Shown one piece after another: positions 53,793-63,034 of a DNA stretch of 64,000 nucleotides (position 1 is its first letter; each line of letters begins with the position of its first letter). A model generated the notes under the pieces. The model ran no database searches. It worked only from the letters and a program-made list of their open reading frames with translations, and was not told the DNA's origin. Source of the DNA: Geminicoccaceae bacterium (GTDB lineage: Bacteria; Pseudomonadota; Alphaproteobacteria; Geminicoccales; Geminicoccaceae); contig JACKIM010000001.1 in the NCBI GenBank assembly GCA_020638465.1, forward strand, positions 372,001-436,000, written 5' to 3'. A program made the translations under genes and the position numbers.

Positions 53793-54449
53793 ATGAAATT
53801 CTTCGTCGACACAGGTGATGTCAACGAGATCCGCGAACTTGCCGAAACAGGCCTTGTCGACGGAGTGACGACCAATCCGACCCTCATCGCCAAGACGGGA
53901 CGCGACTTCATCGAGGTCGTCGAAGAGATCTGCTCGATCGTCGACGGTCCCGTGAGTGCGGAAGTCGCCGCCACGGATCTTGCCGGAATGCTCGCCGAGG
54001 GCCGCCGCCTGCGCGAGATTGCCCCCAATGTCTGCATCAAGGTGCCGCTCACCTGGGATGGCCTCAAGGCGTGCAAGGCTCTCTCCGACGAAGGTACCCA
54101 GGTGAATGTCACCTTGTGCTTTTCCCCGGCCCAGGCCCTTCTGGCCGGGAAATGCGGTGCAACCTTCATATCGCCGTTCGTCGGCCGGCTCGATGATATC
54201 GGCATCGACGGCATGCAGCTTATCGCCGATGTGGTCGAGATTTACAGCCAGTACCCGTCCATCACCACCGAGGTCCTGGTCGCTTCCGTGCGCTCGCCCA
54301 ACCATGTCATCGACGCGGCCAAGATGGGAGCGCATGTCGCCACTCTGCCCCCCAAGGTCCTCCACCAGCTCGCCATGCATCCATTGACCGACAAGGGCCT
54401 CGAAGCCTTCGTCAAGGACTGGGCATCGACCGGACAGAAAATCGTCTGA
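53793..54449 (+). CDS. fsa: Fructose-6-phosphate aldolase/transaldolase-family protein
   Basis: A 218-residue TIM-barrel enzyme. It starts [13 protein letters not shown] and has the Schiff-base lysine in [28 protein letters not shown] is the family signature. Its length matches the short FSA/TalC class rather than full transaldolases. GGAGGAAAC precedes the ATG. It acts on fructose 6-phosphate or as a short transaldolase in the pentose phosphate pathway; the two activities are hard to separate from sequence. Confidence 0.9.
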   Translation: MKFFVDTGDVNEIRELAETGLVDGVTTNPTLIAKTGRDFIEVVEEICSIVDGPVSAEVAATDLAGMLAEGRRLREIAPNVCIKVPLTWDGLKACKALSDEGTQVNVTLCFSPAQALLAGKCGATFISPFVGRLDDIGIDGMQLIADVVEIYSQYPSITTEVLVASVRSPNHVIDAAKMGAHVATLPPKVLHQLAMHPLTDKGLEAFVKDWASTGQKIV

Positions 54450-54478
54450 CAGGCTGTAAAAAGCATCCTGGATCCATG

Positions 54479-54505
54479 GCGCCGCCAATGAAAGAAAGGC
54501 GGCGC
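54479..54505 (+). terminator. Hairpin after the aldolase gene, possible terminator
   Basis: Perfect 8-bp arms GCGCCGCC (54479-54486) and GGCGGCGC (54498-54505) enclose an 11-base A-rich loop about 30 bp after the aldolase stop. The tail has only TTCTTT, so intrinsic termination is plausible but weak. It could also serve the leftward gene whose stop is 109 bp away. Confidence 0.5.
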
Positions 54506-54613
54506 GACCGTTCTTTGCGACCGTCGTTCACATTTGCCGGCAGAGCGTCCGGTGCCGCGTGGACAAGCGGCAGGCGGTACGCGCAGCCTCCCCCACCATT
54601 TGGGCGTTGTTCG

Positions 54614-57427
54614 TCAAACGAAGATGGTGGAAAGGAAGAAGAGGGTCAGCAGCCACCATGCCGCCAGGTGGATGACATATACGAATGCGCGAACACACCG
54701 GCTTTGGGCGCTGTAGACTCCATAATGCCCCAGGGAAACCGCCGGCAGGCAGACATCGAACGCGTAAGTGAGAAGACTGAACCCGCGTCCGCGATCGTCG
54801 GCATCCACCGCATTGAATCCCTGTACCCGGGTTGCACGACCATCCCCGAATTCCGACAGAGGCATCGACTCCAGCTTCCTGCGCTGCCGGTCCCACGTCC
54901 GGAAATCCCGAAACCCGGATGACGGGTCCCCTTCATCCTCCCGTGTCTTTCCAGGCCGGATATAGCCACGCGTGTCCCTGTAGAGCTTCAAAAGAACAGC
55001 GCATGGTCTGTGAAAAACGCACCATAACCCGTAGTGGTAGCTCAACAGGGTCCACCAGGCGAACAGGATCAGAAGGGGGAGCAACATGATCGCATATTCG
55101 GGATTGGTGCCGAAGCTCGACGGCCAGAGCGCTCCGTAGCGCACCCGTTCGACCACCCAGCGACGGGCAGCCTTGAACCAGCACCACAAGGGCGACGAAC
55201 CGACGGTCTCGCCAGCGCCGATACAGAATTGACCGTTCGCGGCATCAGCCGGCCCGTCATCCAGGCCCGTCGCACCGGCTTCCCTGAACAGATCGAACGA
55301 ACGGCGGATGGGCGGCCAGCCCGGCCACTCCGAAACCGGCTCGTAGATGATCTCCTTGGCCTCCTCCTTGAGCTCCCTGCCCTCGAAGAGCCGACCCCGG
55401 CTGAACAGATAATCCGCAAGCATGATCAGGATCTGGTACTGGTCGTGACTGTTCCGGCTGTCGTTCCCGATCAGGATCTTCCGCCATGCCCGGACGACAT
55501 CGGTAATGACGTCGATATCGTTCACCGCCATTCCTCCGGCAGACCCGATCCGACCATCCTGCCCCGTGAAACCCCGGTCGGCTTCCCGGCCATAGACATC
55601 GCCGAGCTGGTCGAATTCCAGCCCCACACCCGTCCATCCCCATTCACACCCCGACATCGGCAATTCGATGTTCAGGACGGCAAGCCTCGCTTCCGACAGG
55701 TCCAGCGTCGTGCGCTTCCCGGACCAGTTCTCGATGCGCCTGTTGCAGCCAGGTCTGCGGGGATCCAGTGTCCGGCTCAGATCCCTGAGCCAGAAATCCC
55801 GATGCGTCCGGCCGTTTTCGTCGACCAGCCTGACGATCTGTTCCAGGCGATAGTCGTCACTCCACCGGCAACTCTCGCGAATGTTCAGCTGCGTATCGAG
55901 AACCGTGCCATTGAGCTTTATTCGTCCGGGCCAGGGCATCCCGGGCCATGCCGCCTCGAATTCCGATGATTTCATGTCCCCGCAGGCGACAGGTGTCAGG
56001 AAATCGGCCGATGTCAGCCGCGGCAGGTAGATTTCCGCCGGGCCTCGAAGACGGTTGTAGGTCAGGTCAAGAAGCGGCCTCCGCTTCACCTCGGTACCGG
56101 ACGCATCGCTCGACACGATCATCGGTGGCAGGTTGTAGGGGGAAATCAGGAGATCGCCGTTGATCTGGTTACCACTGACCTCGAACCCGCTGAATCCCTT
56201 GAGATACCTATCCCTGTCGATCCATAGATAAGTGGAAAATATGTTTCCTTTTATCACAAGATATCCACGATATTCGTTCTTGAATAATGATATATTGAAC
56301 AGATTATTATTTTCTATCGCCAGCAGGCTGGAAAACCTGTTGTTCGATACACTGAGCCTTTTTGCATCCCCATCGATGAAGAAGACGGTCTGGTCGAAAA
56401 AATTGTCATCGATCAGGATATCGCTGCCTTCGACAACCAGCTTTTGCCCATAGAACGCCGGCCAGCTTCTTCCCTGGACACTGTCCCGCGCAAAAAAGTC
56501 GTTATGCTCGAGAACCAGCCCATCAACGATATGCGTTTCGCGCATCCGCAGCTGGCTTTCCCTGGTCCCGTCGAACTCACGGTCAGGCTTCCGCGAGGGA
56601 TCGACGAACCTGTTCCTGGCGAAATTGACCCCTCTGCCGAAACGGACATTCTCGATCCGGAGCATGTCGCAAAAACGGTTGCCCTCAAAGAGCACCGCCC
56701 CGCCGATGGTCGAATTGAGAAGATCGAAACTGCTCTGGAACTGCGACTCCCGGATTTCCAGGAATGCCCCGAAGGACGCATGGTCGATATGCAGGCCTTC
56801 GGCGAAATAGCTGTCCCTGATGCCAATCCCCTTGGGGAATTGAACATGACGGAAGTGGCGCGATACCGGCAGGTCGCCACCTTCGCCCGTCGTGCCGAGC
56901 CCGGCCATGAAGTCGATCTTCTCGAAGAAGATCGCCTTGTCCACGACCGACCAGTCTATCTGCTGGAGAGGACCGACCCGGAAATTCCTGAAATGCACGG
57001 TCGTTACCGGAGCACGATCGACAACCCCGCCACGTTCGATGAGCTTCACGATCTGGCGATTGTACAGGAATGGCTTGGCCATGCCCGCCATGCCCCTGTC
57101 GGGAACAACCGGTGCTGCTCCATCCTTCGATGAAAGACAGGCTGTTGCGTTACGCTCGTCCGTGATTTCAGGGAAACGACGACCGCCCGACCCCGAATCG
57201 ATCGTCAGGGCACCTCCCTGAATGGAAATATCGAATGGGCAGGAAGCCACCTTACGACCGAGGATGGAACAGATTTTCAACCGGACGCGCCGTTCGTCGA
57301 AGCTCGTCTGGCCCCGAGCGTGTCGCATTTCACCCGCAACAACGGCAAACAACAACATCGGACAGGCAATCAGGATGATGCTGCGACCGAACCGCATCAT
57401 CCGCCTGTCAGTTCGAGGAAACCCCAT
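54614..57427 (-). CDS. Large membrane protein with beta-helix-like repeats, unknown function
   Basis: About 937 residues from the ATG at 57427 (GTG at 57448 is possible). An N-terminal hydrophobic segment (SIILIACPMLLFAVVAG) is a signal or anchor. About residues 180-480 show irregular repeats of hydrophobic strands and Asn/Phe turns, such as GNRFCDMLRIENVRF and NNNLFNISLFKNEYRGYLVI, resembling a right-handed beta-helix or pentapeptide-like solenoid. The C-terminal part has at least two membrane segments (near 770-795 and the last 30 residues). DVCLPAVSLGHYG resembles the PVV-type element seen before the last helix of some pentapeptide membrane proteins. Six or more Cys residues are present. 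No catalytic motif is recognised. It follows a small membrane protein gene. Confidence 0.75.
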   Translation of the reverse strand: MGFPRTDRRMMRFGRSIILIACPMLLFAVVAGEMRHARGQTSFDERRVRLKICSILGRKVASCPFDISIQGGALTIDSGSGGRRFPEITDERNATACLSSKDGAAPVVPDRGMAGMAKPFLYNRQIVKLIERGGVVDRAPVTTVHFRNFRVGPLQQIDWSVVDKAIFFEKIDFMAGLGTTGEGGDLPVSRHFRHVQFPKGIGIRDSYFAEGLHIDHASFGAFLEIRESQFQSSFDLLNSTIGGAVLFEGNRFCDMLRIENVRFGRGVNFARNRFVDPSRKPDREFDGTRESQLRMRETHIVDGLVLEHNDFFARDSVQGRSWPAFYGQKLVVEGSDILIDDNFFDQTVFFIDGDAKRLSVSNNRFSSLLAIENNNLFNISLFKNEYRGYLVIKGNIFSTYLWIDRDRYLKGFSGFEVSGNQINGDLLISPYNLPPMIVSSDASGTEVKRRPLLDLTYNRLRGPAEIYLPRLTSADFLTPVACGDMKSSEFEAAWPGMPWPGRIKLNGTVLDTQLNIRESCRWSDDYRLEQIVRLVDENGRTHRDFWLRDLSRTLDPRRPGCNRRIENWSGKRTTLDLSEARLAVLNIELPMSGCEWGWTGVGLEFDQLGDVYGREADRGFTGQDGRIGSAGGMAVNDIDVITDVVRAWRKILIGNDSRNSHDQYQILIMLADYLFSRGRLFEGRELKEEAKEIIYEPVSEWPGWPPIRRSFDLFREAGATGLDDGPADAANGQFCIGAGETVGSSPLWCWFKAARRWVVERVRYGALWPSSFGTNPEYAIMLLPLLILFAWWTLLSYHYGLWCVFHRPCAVLLKLYRDTRGYIRPGKTREDEGDPSSGFRDFRTWDRQRRKLESMPLSEFGDGRATRVQGFNAVDADDRGRGFSLLTYAFDVCLPAVSLGHYGVYSAQSRCVRAFVYVIHLAAWWLLTLFFLSTIFV

Positions 57428-57512
57428 GATACACCTGCCACCCCGCACAGGAGATCAGGTCATGAACAACATCATTCCCGCTGGAAAACCGAAAGAACCA
57501 GCCTGCCGCCAG

Positions 57513-57656
57513 TCAGCGGCAGGTATTCGTTTCGGTACAGTTCTGCTGGTTCAGTTCGTCCACCGAACTCCCGTCGCCGGGACTTGCCCAATACAGCCCG
57601 CTTCCGGCCATCAACAATACAATCAGGAAGATGCCAGCCAAAAATTGACGGTTCAT
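57513..57656 (-). CDS. Small single-pass membrane protein, 47 residues
   Basis: A short frame starting MNRQFLAGIFLIVLLMAGSG with one membrane helix (about 4-23) and a hydrophilic tail rich in Asn, Gln and Thr, ending NTCR with two Cys. CTGGAG lies 6 bases before the ATG. It sits 86 bp before the large beta-helix-like gene on the same strand and may be its small partner. No family is recognised. The evidence is the ribosome site, a clean helix and position. Confidence 0.55.
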   Translation of the reverse strand: MNRQFLAGIFLIVLLMAGSGLYWASPGDGSSVDELNQQNCTETNTCR

Positions 57657-57757
57657 GATCCGTCTCCAGTATCGATTGTCTGATTAATCGAACTAGAGAC
57701 TATCACAGATTTACCAAAATTCAAAACGGTTCACCTTCCCAAGATATCCGATATTCG

Positions 57758-58084
57758 TCAAAGGCGATCCGGAAAGTCCCGGTATAGCGCAAATCCGAGG
57801 TTTGCCACCTTGCCATAGACAGCCGCATGCAGGCTGGCGGCGGGTTGATCGTTGCGGGCAGCGACGGCGAAGGCGTTGTCGAGTTGCGCCAGATCGCGGG
57901 TTTCGATCATGATGTGGAAATCCCCCAGATCGAGACTGGAGAGGCCAAGCTTGCGGCGGGTGAGGCGCCATCCGTGAATGGCCCCCTCACGGCGCAGATG
58001 ACCGAGCCAGGCATCGACGGCCGATGCGAAATCATGTGCAGCGACGCCCGGCAGCAGGTCGCAGGTGATGTGGTAGATATCCAT
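57758..58084 (-). CDS. Conserved small protein, likely DUF6614 family
   Basis: A 108-residue protein, MDIYHITCDLLPGVAAHDF, with WLGHLRREGAIHGWRLTRRKL and DFHIMIETRDLAQLDNAF. The pattern matches small proteins annotated DUF6614 that travel with PhzF and MocR genes in alphaproteobacteria. The fold is probably a dimeric alpha-beta barrel. Its function is not known. It is 10 bp downstream of phzF and ends the operon. Confidence 0.72.
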   Translation of the reverse strand: MDIYHITCDLLPGVAAHDFASAVDAWLGHLRREGAIHGWRLTRRKLGLSSLDLGDFHIMIETRDLAQLDNAFAVAARNDQPAASLHAAVYGKVANLGFALYRDFPDRL

Positions 58085-58094
58085 GGCAGCCCCC

Positions 58095-58955
58095 TCAGAC
58101 GCTGATATGACCTTCCATGACCTGAACCGCCCCACCCTTGACATAGACGTCGGTGACCCGGCCCGCCGACTTGATGGCGCGCATCTCGATGACGCTCGGA
58201 CGGCCCATCTCGACCCCCTGCCCCAGGCGCCAGCACCAGCTTCCATCGACTTCCGGCCTCTGATGGGCCAGAAGCCCCGCAAGAGCGCCGGCGGCACTGC
58301 CGGTCGCGGGATCCTCGGAAATGCCGAACCCCGGCGCAAACAGCCGGGCACGCAAGTCGACATCGAGACCGTCAGTCTGGCGCGTGAAGACAAAGGCCTC
58401 GCGCCGCAACGGGTGACCGTTGGCCATGCCCTTGAACGATGCCGATGCAAGCACTTCGAGATCGCTCACCTCGATGATCGGAAAAGGCAGGCCCACTCCG
58501 GCGAAACAGGGGGCGGCGACGATCGCCCCGGCTTCGAGCCCCAGTGCGAGCATCGCATCGGCCCGGGTAAGCTGTTCCCCAAGGCGGAACGGCTGTGGCG
58601 CACGGAACTCGGCCATGCCCGCGGCGTCAAGGACCACCTCGACCGGGCCGGCCGTCTCCTCCAGCACCACCCGGCGATCATCGACACGACCAAGATCTGC
58701 CAGGGCAATGGCCGTCCCCACAGTGGGATGTCCGGCAAACGGCAGTTCCGCACGCGGCGTGAAGATCCTCACACGCGGGCCAAATCCCCTTTCGCTGGAT
58801 GTGACAAAGGTGGTCTCCGACAGATTGAACTCCCGGGCAATATCCTGCATCTGCACAGTATCGAGCCCGTCGGCATCGGGCAGGATCGCCAGCGGATTGC
58901 CACCGAAGCGTTCGCTGGCGAAGACGTCATAGGTGAGGAACCGGTAGCGCATCAC
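58095..58955 (-). CDS. PhzF-family isomerase/epimerase-like enzyme
   Basis: A 286-residue PhzF-like protein. It has the conserved start RYRFLTYDVFASERFGGNPLAIL, the catalytic Glu in NLSETTFV, PFAGHPTVGTA and the second-half motif ISEDPATGSAAGALAGLL. The family includes phenazine enzyme PhzF, but most members act on other small molecules. No other phz gene is present, so phenazine synthesis is not implied. The start overlaps the DUF1127-like stop by ATGA. It is regulated together with that gene, probably by the divergent MocR protein. Confidence 0.9.
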   Translation of the reverse strand: MMRYRFLTYDVFASERFGGNPLAILPDADGLDTVQMQDIAREFNLSETTFVTSSERGFGPRVRIFTPRAELPFAGHPTVGTAIALADLGRVDDRRVVLEETAGPVEVVLDAAGMAEFRAPQPFRLGEQLTRADAMLALGLEAGAIVAAPCFAGVGLPFPIIEVSDLEVLASASFKGMANGHPLRREAFVFTRQTDGLDVDLRARLFAPGFGISEDPATGSAAGALAGLLAHQRPEVDGSWCWRLGQGVEMGRPSVIEMRAIKSAGRVTDVYVKGGAVQVMEGHISV

Positions 58956-59206
58956 CCGTCGCGCCCCATCGCCAGCCGCAATGCATCGTCACCCTCCCAG
59001 AACGGCCGCGCCGATTCGGCGGCGGCCCGATCCGCCGTGACCGCGATGTCGTCCAGCCGATGCCGGTCGAGCCGGCCCAGGGCCCGTCGCGTGCGCTGCC
59101 GGGCAATCCACACATCGACGAGACAAAGCAGGCGCCATGCGAAGCGATTCCGAGTCAATTCCGATTCAATGGTCGAAAACCGATCAAGAACAAGCATACG
59201 TACCAT
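58952..59206 (-). CDS. DUF1127-like small protein
   Basis: About 84 residues from the ATG at 59206 (59209 and 59236 are alternatives; an AGGGG site is just upstream). The middle part, WRLLCLVDVWIARQRTRRALGRL followed by DRHRLDDIAVTADRA, matches the DUF1127 pattern, with Arg-rich and L-x-D-I segments. It starts the three-gene operon with PhzF and the DUF6614-like protein. The tandem TTCCGA boxes lie inside its first codons. Role unknown. Confidence 0.72.
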   Translation of the reverse strand: MVRMLVLDRFSTIESELTRNRFAWRLLCLVDVWIARQRTRRALGRLDRHRLDDIAVTADRAAAESARPFWEGDDALRLAMGRDG

Positions 59207-59265
59207 CATCCACCCCTCGCTGACATGCGCACCCACATCATGCTTGCAGACAATTCCGAGTCAAT
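59148..59265. promoter_or_regulatory. Three copies of TTCCGA(G/T)TCAAT around a divergent promoter
   Basis: Boxes at 59148-59159 (TTCCGAGTCAAT), 59159-59170 (TTCCGATTCAAT, one mismatch) and 59254-59265 (TTCCGAGTCAAT, identical to the first). Two are tandem within the start of the DUF1127-like gene. The third is in the gap before the MocR start at 59289. Direct repeats of this kind are typical of MocR/PdxR-type regulators. I infer that they are MocR sites. Confidence 0.6.
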
Positions 59266-59288
59266 ATAATCATTGTCACCCTATCAAT

Positions 59289-60686
59289 ATGAGGCAAAAT
59301 CCCGTGCTCGATGACCTGAAGATCGCCACCGGCACCATGCCCCGCTACCGCGCCCTGGCCCTGGCCATCGAGGAGCAGATCCAGGACGGCCGGATCGCCG
59401 GAGGCTACCGCCTGCCGCCGCAGCGACGCCTTGCCTATGCGCTCGATGTCACCATCGGCACCGTCGGACGCGCCTACGAATTGCTGATCCAGCGCGGGCT
59501 CGCCCGCGGCGAGGTCGGGCGCGGCACCTATGTCCTCGACCCGTCGGCCGGCGGCAGCCAGATCGGCGTGCACGGCACCGATGGCGGGAACGGCATCGTC
59601 GACCTGAGCACGAACAACCCGATCCCGACAGCGGCGTGCGAGGAATTGCGCGGATTGCTCGTGTCATTGCTTCAATCGCCGCGAGTCGATCACTTCCTTG
59701 CCAACTATCCCTCCACCATGGGTTCGCTGGCCAATCGTCGGGCGGCGAGTCAATGGCTGACGCATCTGGGGGTTTCCTGCCCTGCCGAGCAGATCGTCAT
59801 CACCGGCGGAGCACAGGGAGGGCTCGCCGCCGCCCTCGCCGCCCTCACGCGCCCTGGAGACGGTCTCCTGCTCGAACAACTGACCTATCCGCGCTTCGCC
59901 TCGCTCGCCCGCACCTTCAGCCTGCGCCCCGAAGGTGTCGCCATCGACGCCAACGGGCTCATCCCCGAAGCGCTCGATTCGGCCTGCAGGCAGGGGCGCG
60001 GCAAGGTGCTCATCCTCTCGACCAGCATGAACAACCCGACCACCGCCATGCTCGACGAAGCCCGTCGACGCGAGATCGCGAGGATCGCCGACCGGCACGA
60101 CCTGCTGCTGATCGAGGACGATGTCTACGGCCCGCTGGTTTCCGGCCGGCCGAGACCTCTCGCCACAATCGCACCGGAACGCACGGTCTACATCTCCAGT
60201 GTGTCCAAGTTTCTAGCCCCCGGCCAGCGACTCGGCATAGTGGCGGCACCGACCCGGGTCATACCCATGATCAACCAGCGCCACGCCGATCTTGCCCTGA
60301 GCGCGCCCAGCCTTACCGCCGAACTCATGGCCCACGCCCAGGCGCACGGCCTGCTGGAGAAGGCCGAAATCCTGCAACGCAAGGCGGTCGCACGGCGACA
60401 GGCCCTCGTCCGCAACCATCTCGTGCACGGTCACATTCTCAGCAATGCGCTCGCCCTGCATGTCTGGCTGGAAACACCGCCCGGCCTCGACCCCGACCAG
60501 CTTGTCGTGCGGCTCGCGGGCGAAGGGCTGAGAATCGCCTCGGCTCGGGAGTTTTCGACAACTCAGGAAATTCCGCGGGCAGTACGAATCTCCATCGGCG
60601 GTTCACTGGACGATACGGAGCTCGTTTCGGCGATCTCGCGGATCAACCACGCCCTCACGCTGCCTTCCGCCGGTGCGGCGATCTGA
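59289..60686 (+). CDS. MocR-type regulator (GntR HTH fused to PLP aminotransferase domain)
   Basis: A 465-residue regulator. Residues 20-80 are a GntR winged helix: GYRLPPQRRLAYALDV, then TVGRAYELLIQRGLARGEVGRGTYV. The rest is a fold type I aminotransferase domain with STSMNNPTTAM and the PLP lysine in SSVSKFLAPGQRLG. It binds PLP or an amino acid-PLP adduct and usually controls a divergent operon, here DUF1127-like, PhzF and DUF6614-like. The ATG at 59289 is 24 bases after the third box. The longer upstream frame is non-coding. Confidence 0.9.
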   Translation: MRQNPVLDDLKIATGTMPRYRALALAIEEQIQDGRIAGGYRLPPQRRLAYALDVTIGTVGRAYELLIQRGLARGEVGRGTYVLDPSAGGSQIGVHGTDGGNGIVDLSTNNPIPTAACEELRGLLVSLLQSPRVDHFLANYPSTMGSLANRRAASQWLTHLGVSCPAEQIVITGGAQGGLAAALAALTRPGDGLLLEQLTYPRFASLARTFSLRPEGVAIDANGLIPEALDSACRQGRGKVLILSTSMNNPTTAMLDEARRREIARIADRHDLLLIEDDVYGPLVSGRPRPLATIAPERTVYISSVSKFLAPGQRLGIVAAPTRVIPMINQRHADLALSAPSLTAELMAHAQAHGLLEKAEILQRKAVARRQALVRNHLVHGHILSNALALHVWLETPPGLDPDQLVVRLAGEGLRIASAREFSTTQEIPRAVRISIGGSLDDTELVSAISRINHALTLPSAGAAI

Positions 60687-60719
60687 CATCGCGAGCGGAA
60701 AACCGGCCGGCCCTTCCCG

Positions 60720-61637
60720 TCAGCGGTAGCAGCACAACAGCTTGAGCTCGACCGTACCGCCGTCGCTGGCGGCCTCGCCGACCGGCTGGAACCCTGCCTG
60801 GAAGCGTACCGCCAACCGCTGCGTCGGCATTCCGTTGGCCACGAGATAGTCGACCACCGTCCCCAGCCGGAGCAATGACATTTCCCAGGCACCGACGGAA
60901 ACGCCGGCCTGCCGCGCCGCCTCGCCGGCGTGTCCTTCGAGCAGGATCAGCCAGTCACGATCCGCCGGAATCTCGGAGATCGTCCTCGCAAGGTCGAGAA
61001 CCGCCGCATCGAGCCTGCCGCGCAGCTTGTCGTCGATGGTCGAGCTGTCCGCAGCGAATTCGATCTCGGACTGAAACACGAAACGGCTGGCCGACCCCGA
61101 GCCGATCGACGAGGACGAGGCCAGCGCCTCCTCCAGCCGCATGAAGTTCGCCCCCCGGTAGCGGGCACGGACATCGGCCTGATCCTGCATCGCCGCGGCC
61201 AGCCGCCTATAGAGGTCGTCGGCTTCGGCATCCCGTTCGGCCAGCCGATTTTCCGCCGACCAGAGCAGGCCGAGCAGCACGAGGCAGGCCACGGCAAGAC
61301 CGCCGGCGGCAAGGCTCAGAGTGCGGCCGGAGAACAGCCAGTTCACATCGCGTTCGACAACCACCTGCGCCCTCGGGCGCATCGGCCGCTTGGGCTCTTC
61401 GACCGCAAGGCGTTCGGCATCGTACTGCATGCGCTTGCGGGCATCGCGAAGGTTGTCATAGGCCTCGCGCAACAGCCGGAACTGGTCGCCATTGGCGCGC
61501 TCGTTCCCCTGATCGGGATGAAAGATCTTCGCCCGTTCCCGAAAGGCGATGCGGATGTCTTCTGCACTGGCCGTCGGTGGAACACCCATGATGCGATAAT
61601 AGCCCTTGGGGTCGGCAGCCGCCGGCATATGCTTCAT
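60720..61637 (-). CDS. J-domain, transmembrane and OmpA-like fusion protein
   Basis: A 305-residue protein with an unusual order. Residues about 12-75 are a J-domain with KGYYRIMGVPPTA and the HPD tripeptide in IFHPDQG. A single membrane helix (about 108-126) and a short coil follow. The C-terminal part (about 180-305) resembles OmpA/MotB-like peptidoglycan-binding domains: FAADSSTIDDKLRGRLDAAV, LLEGHAGEAA and VVDYLVANGMPTQRLAVRF. The usual Asp of the OmpA D-x-R pair (HTD) is absent (HAG). The topology implies a cytoplasmic J-domain tethered by a helix to a periplasmic domain. The function is unknown; it may couple DnaK to the envelope. Confidence 0.78.
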   Translation of the reverse strand: MKHMPAAADPKGYYRIMGVPPTASAEDIRIAFRERAKIFHPDQGNERANGDQFRLLREAYDNLRDARKRMQYDAERLAVEEPKRPMRPRAQVVVERDVNWLFSGRTLSLAAGGLAVACLVLLGLLWSAENRLAERDAEADDLYRRLAAAMQDQADVRARYRGANFMRLEEALASSSSIGSGSASRFVFQSEIEFAADSSTIDDKLRGRLDAAVLDLARTISEIPADRDWLILLEGHAGEAARQAGVSVGAWEMSLLRLGTVVDYLVANGMPTQRLAVRFQAGFQPVGEAASDGGTVELKLLCCYR

Positions 61638-61854
61638 CTCCTTGGCCTGTCGGGTCGGGGCGAATATATAAAGCGGAACACGGGCTCCACAAGCCCGGCC
61701 GGCTCCCTATTCGCCGGTTCGGCACGGTGCCGTCAAGATGCCGTCCCTCGCCGTTTTCGTCTGGCCAGATCGTGGTGGTGCCGATAAACCATTATCATGA
61801 AACGGTTTCGAGAGTCGCGACGATCGCAGGGAACGGCTTGAGGAGAGAAATGCC

Positions 61855-62388
61855 GTGTCACTTCGAAAGGCGTTCAGGCAATGGCTGAAACCCCGGACCG
61901 GTGTCACACGCCAGGCCGTGCGGGTACGGCCGGCACAGGCCAGACCACGGGATTTCCAGCGCAGTCGGGTCTATGGCTGGGAACGCGGCCATGTCCTGCC
62001 GCTTGCCTGCGACCCGCTGAGCCTCGACGGCTGCCGTGAGCTCGTGCATCGGGTCTATGCCGATCGCGAGGCCAACCGCCGTCACTGCCGGGACTGGACG
62101 CCACCCGAGGTGACCGACGGACGTGGCCGCCGGCATGCCTGCGGATCGAGAACGGTGATTAAGCTGCCGCGCTGGGCGCGCACGCCCGCGGTCGTCCTGC
62201 ACGAATGCGCCCACGGCCTGTCGCATGACGGTCACGGCCCCGGGTTCGTGCGGACCTATGTCGAACTGCTGGTGGATTTCGCAGGGTTCGAACGGGCCTA
62301 CCTCGAACGCACGCTCACCGTGGCCGGCGTGCGGTGCGACGCAGTGTCGGACGGATCGGCCACGGCTCCTCCCGCAACCTTCACCTGA
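61855..62388 (+). CDS. Putative zinc metallohydrolase (TIGR04338-like)
   Basis: A 177-residue protein with a HECAH zinc-binding motif and a further ligand-like stretch, SHDGHGPGFVRTYVELL. This resembles the TIGR04338 metallohydrolase family. The start is a GTG with GAGGAGAG 8 bases upstream. There is no signal peptide, so it is cytoplasmic. The Arg-rich N-terminal 40 residues are variable. The substrate is unknown. It is divergent from the J-domain fusion gene. Confidence 0.78.
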   Translation: MSLRKAFRQWLKPRTGVTRQAVRVRPAQARPRDFQRSRVYGWERGHVLPLACDPLSLDGCRELVHRVYADREANRRHCRDWTPPEVTDGRGRRHACGSRTVIKLPRWARTPAVVLHECAHGLSHDGHGPGFVRTYVELLVDFAGFERAYLERTLTVAGVRCDAVSDGSATAPPATFT

Positions 62389-62481
62389 CGGCGCCATTCC
62401 TCCTTCGAGAAAAAAATCCCCTTCGATGACATGCTGGCGCCCATTTACCGGCAATTAACGCGCGCACGGTAAGATGTCCGC

Positions 62482-62991
62482 GTGATGATGCAATTCGAAC
62501 TGACACCGAACGACAGCCTCAAGACGTTTCAATCGGGCCTGCCTGACGTCGGCCCCTTTGACTGTGTCTCGGAGCATGAAAACAGCCGCCGCCGCGTGCT
62601 GCTGCTGGGCCATGGCCTCGCCTGGGGCGAAGTGGCGGGAGCGGAGATGCCGCTGGTGGTCTCGTGGCGGGCGCGGATCGTCATGCGGCGGGACAACTGG
62701 AACGAGCCGGTCGCCGCCGGCATCGTCACCACTCTTCGCAACCGCATCAACACCATCCGCGGCCGCTGGCTGGTGGACATCCGGACCGAGGCACGCAGTC
62801 TTCCGCGCGCGGATGTCCTGAGCCTCGTGCGCGAGGACATCGAGCGCGGCGAGCTTCCCAACAGGTTGCTGTACAACCGCGGGGTCCGCAACATCGTGCT
62901 CGAACAGGTCGGACGCCTGCAAAGGCGCGTCGGCGTCGACCCTGCCTTCAACTGGCGCCGTGTCCGCGTCCATATCGACGCCACGTCCTGA
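62482..62991 (+). CDS. Conserved hypothetical protein
   Basis: A 169-residue soluble protein with no motif I recognise. It has a compact alpha-beta pattern (MQFELTPNDSLKTFQ near the start and VVSWRARIVMRRDNW in the middle), no signal peptide and no Cys-rich region apart from Cys in FDCVSE. Three ATG codons are possible starts. It follows the metallohydrolase by 93 bp. Function unknown. Confidence 0.6.
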   Translation: MMMQFELTPNDSLKTFQSGLPDVGPFDCVSEHENSRRRVLLLGHGLAWGEVAGAEMPLVVSWRARIVMRRDNWNEPVAAGIVTTLRNRINTIRGRWLVDIRTEARSLPRADVLSLVREDIERGELPNRLLYNRGVRNIVLEQVGRLQRRVGVDPAFNWRRVRVHIDATS

Positions 62992-63034
62992 GACGGGTTT
63001 GCGCCCGACTGTCAGGAGTCGCGGGTGCCGGAAC

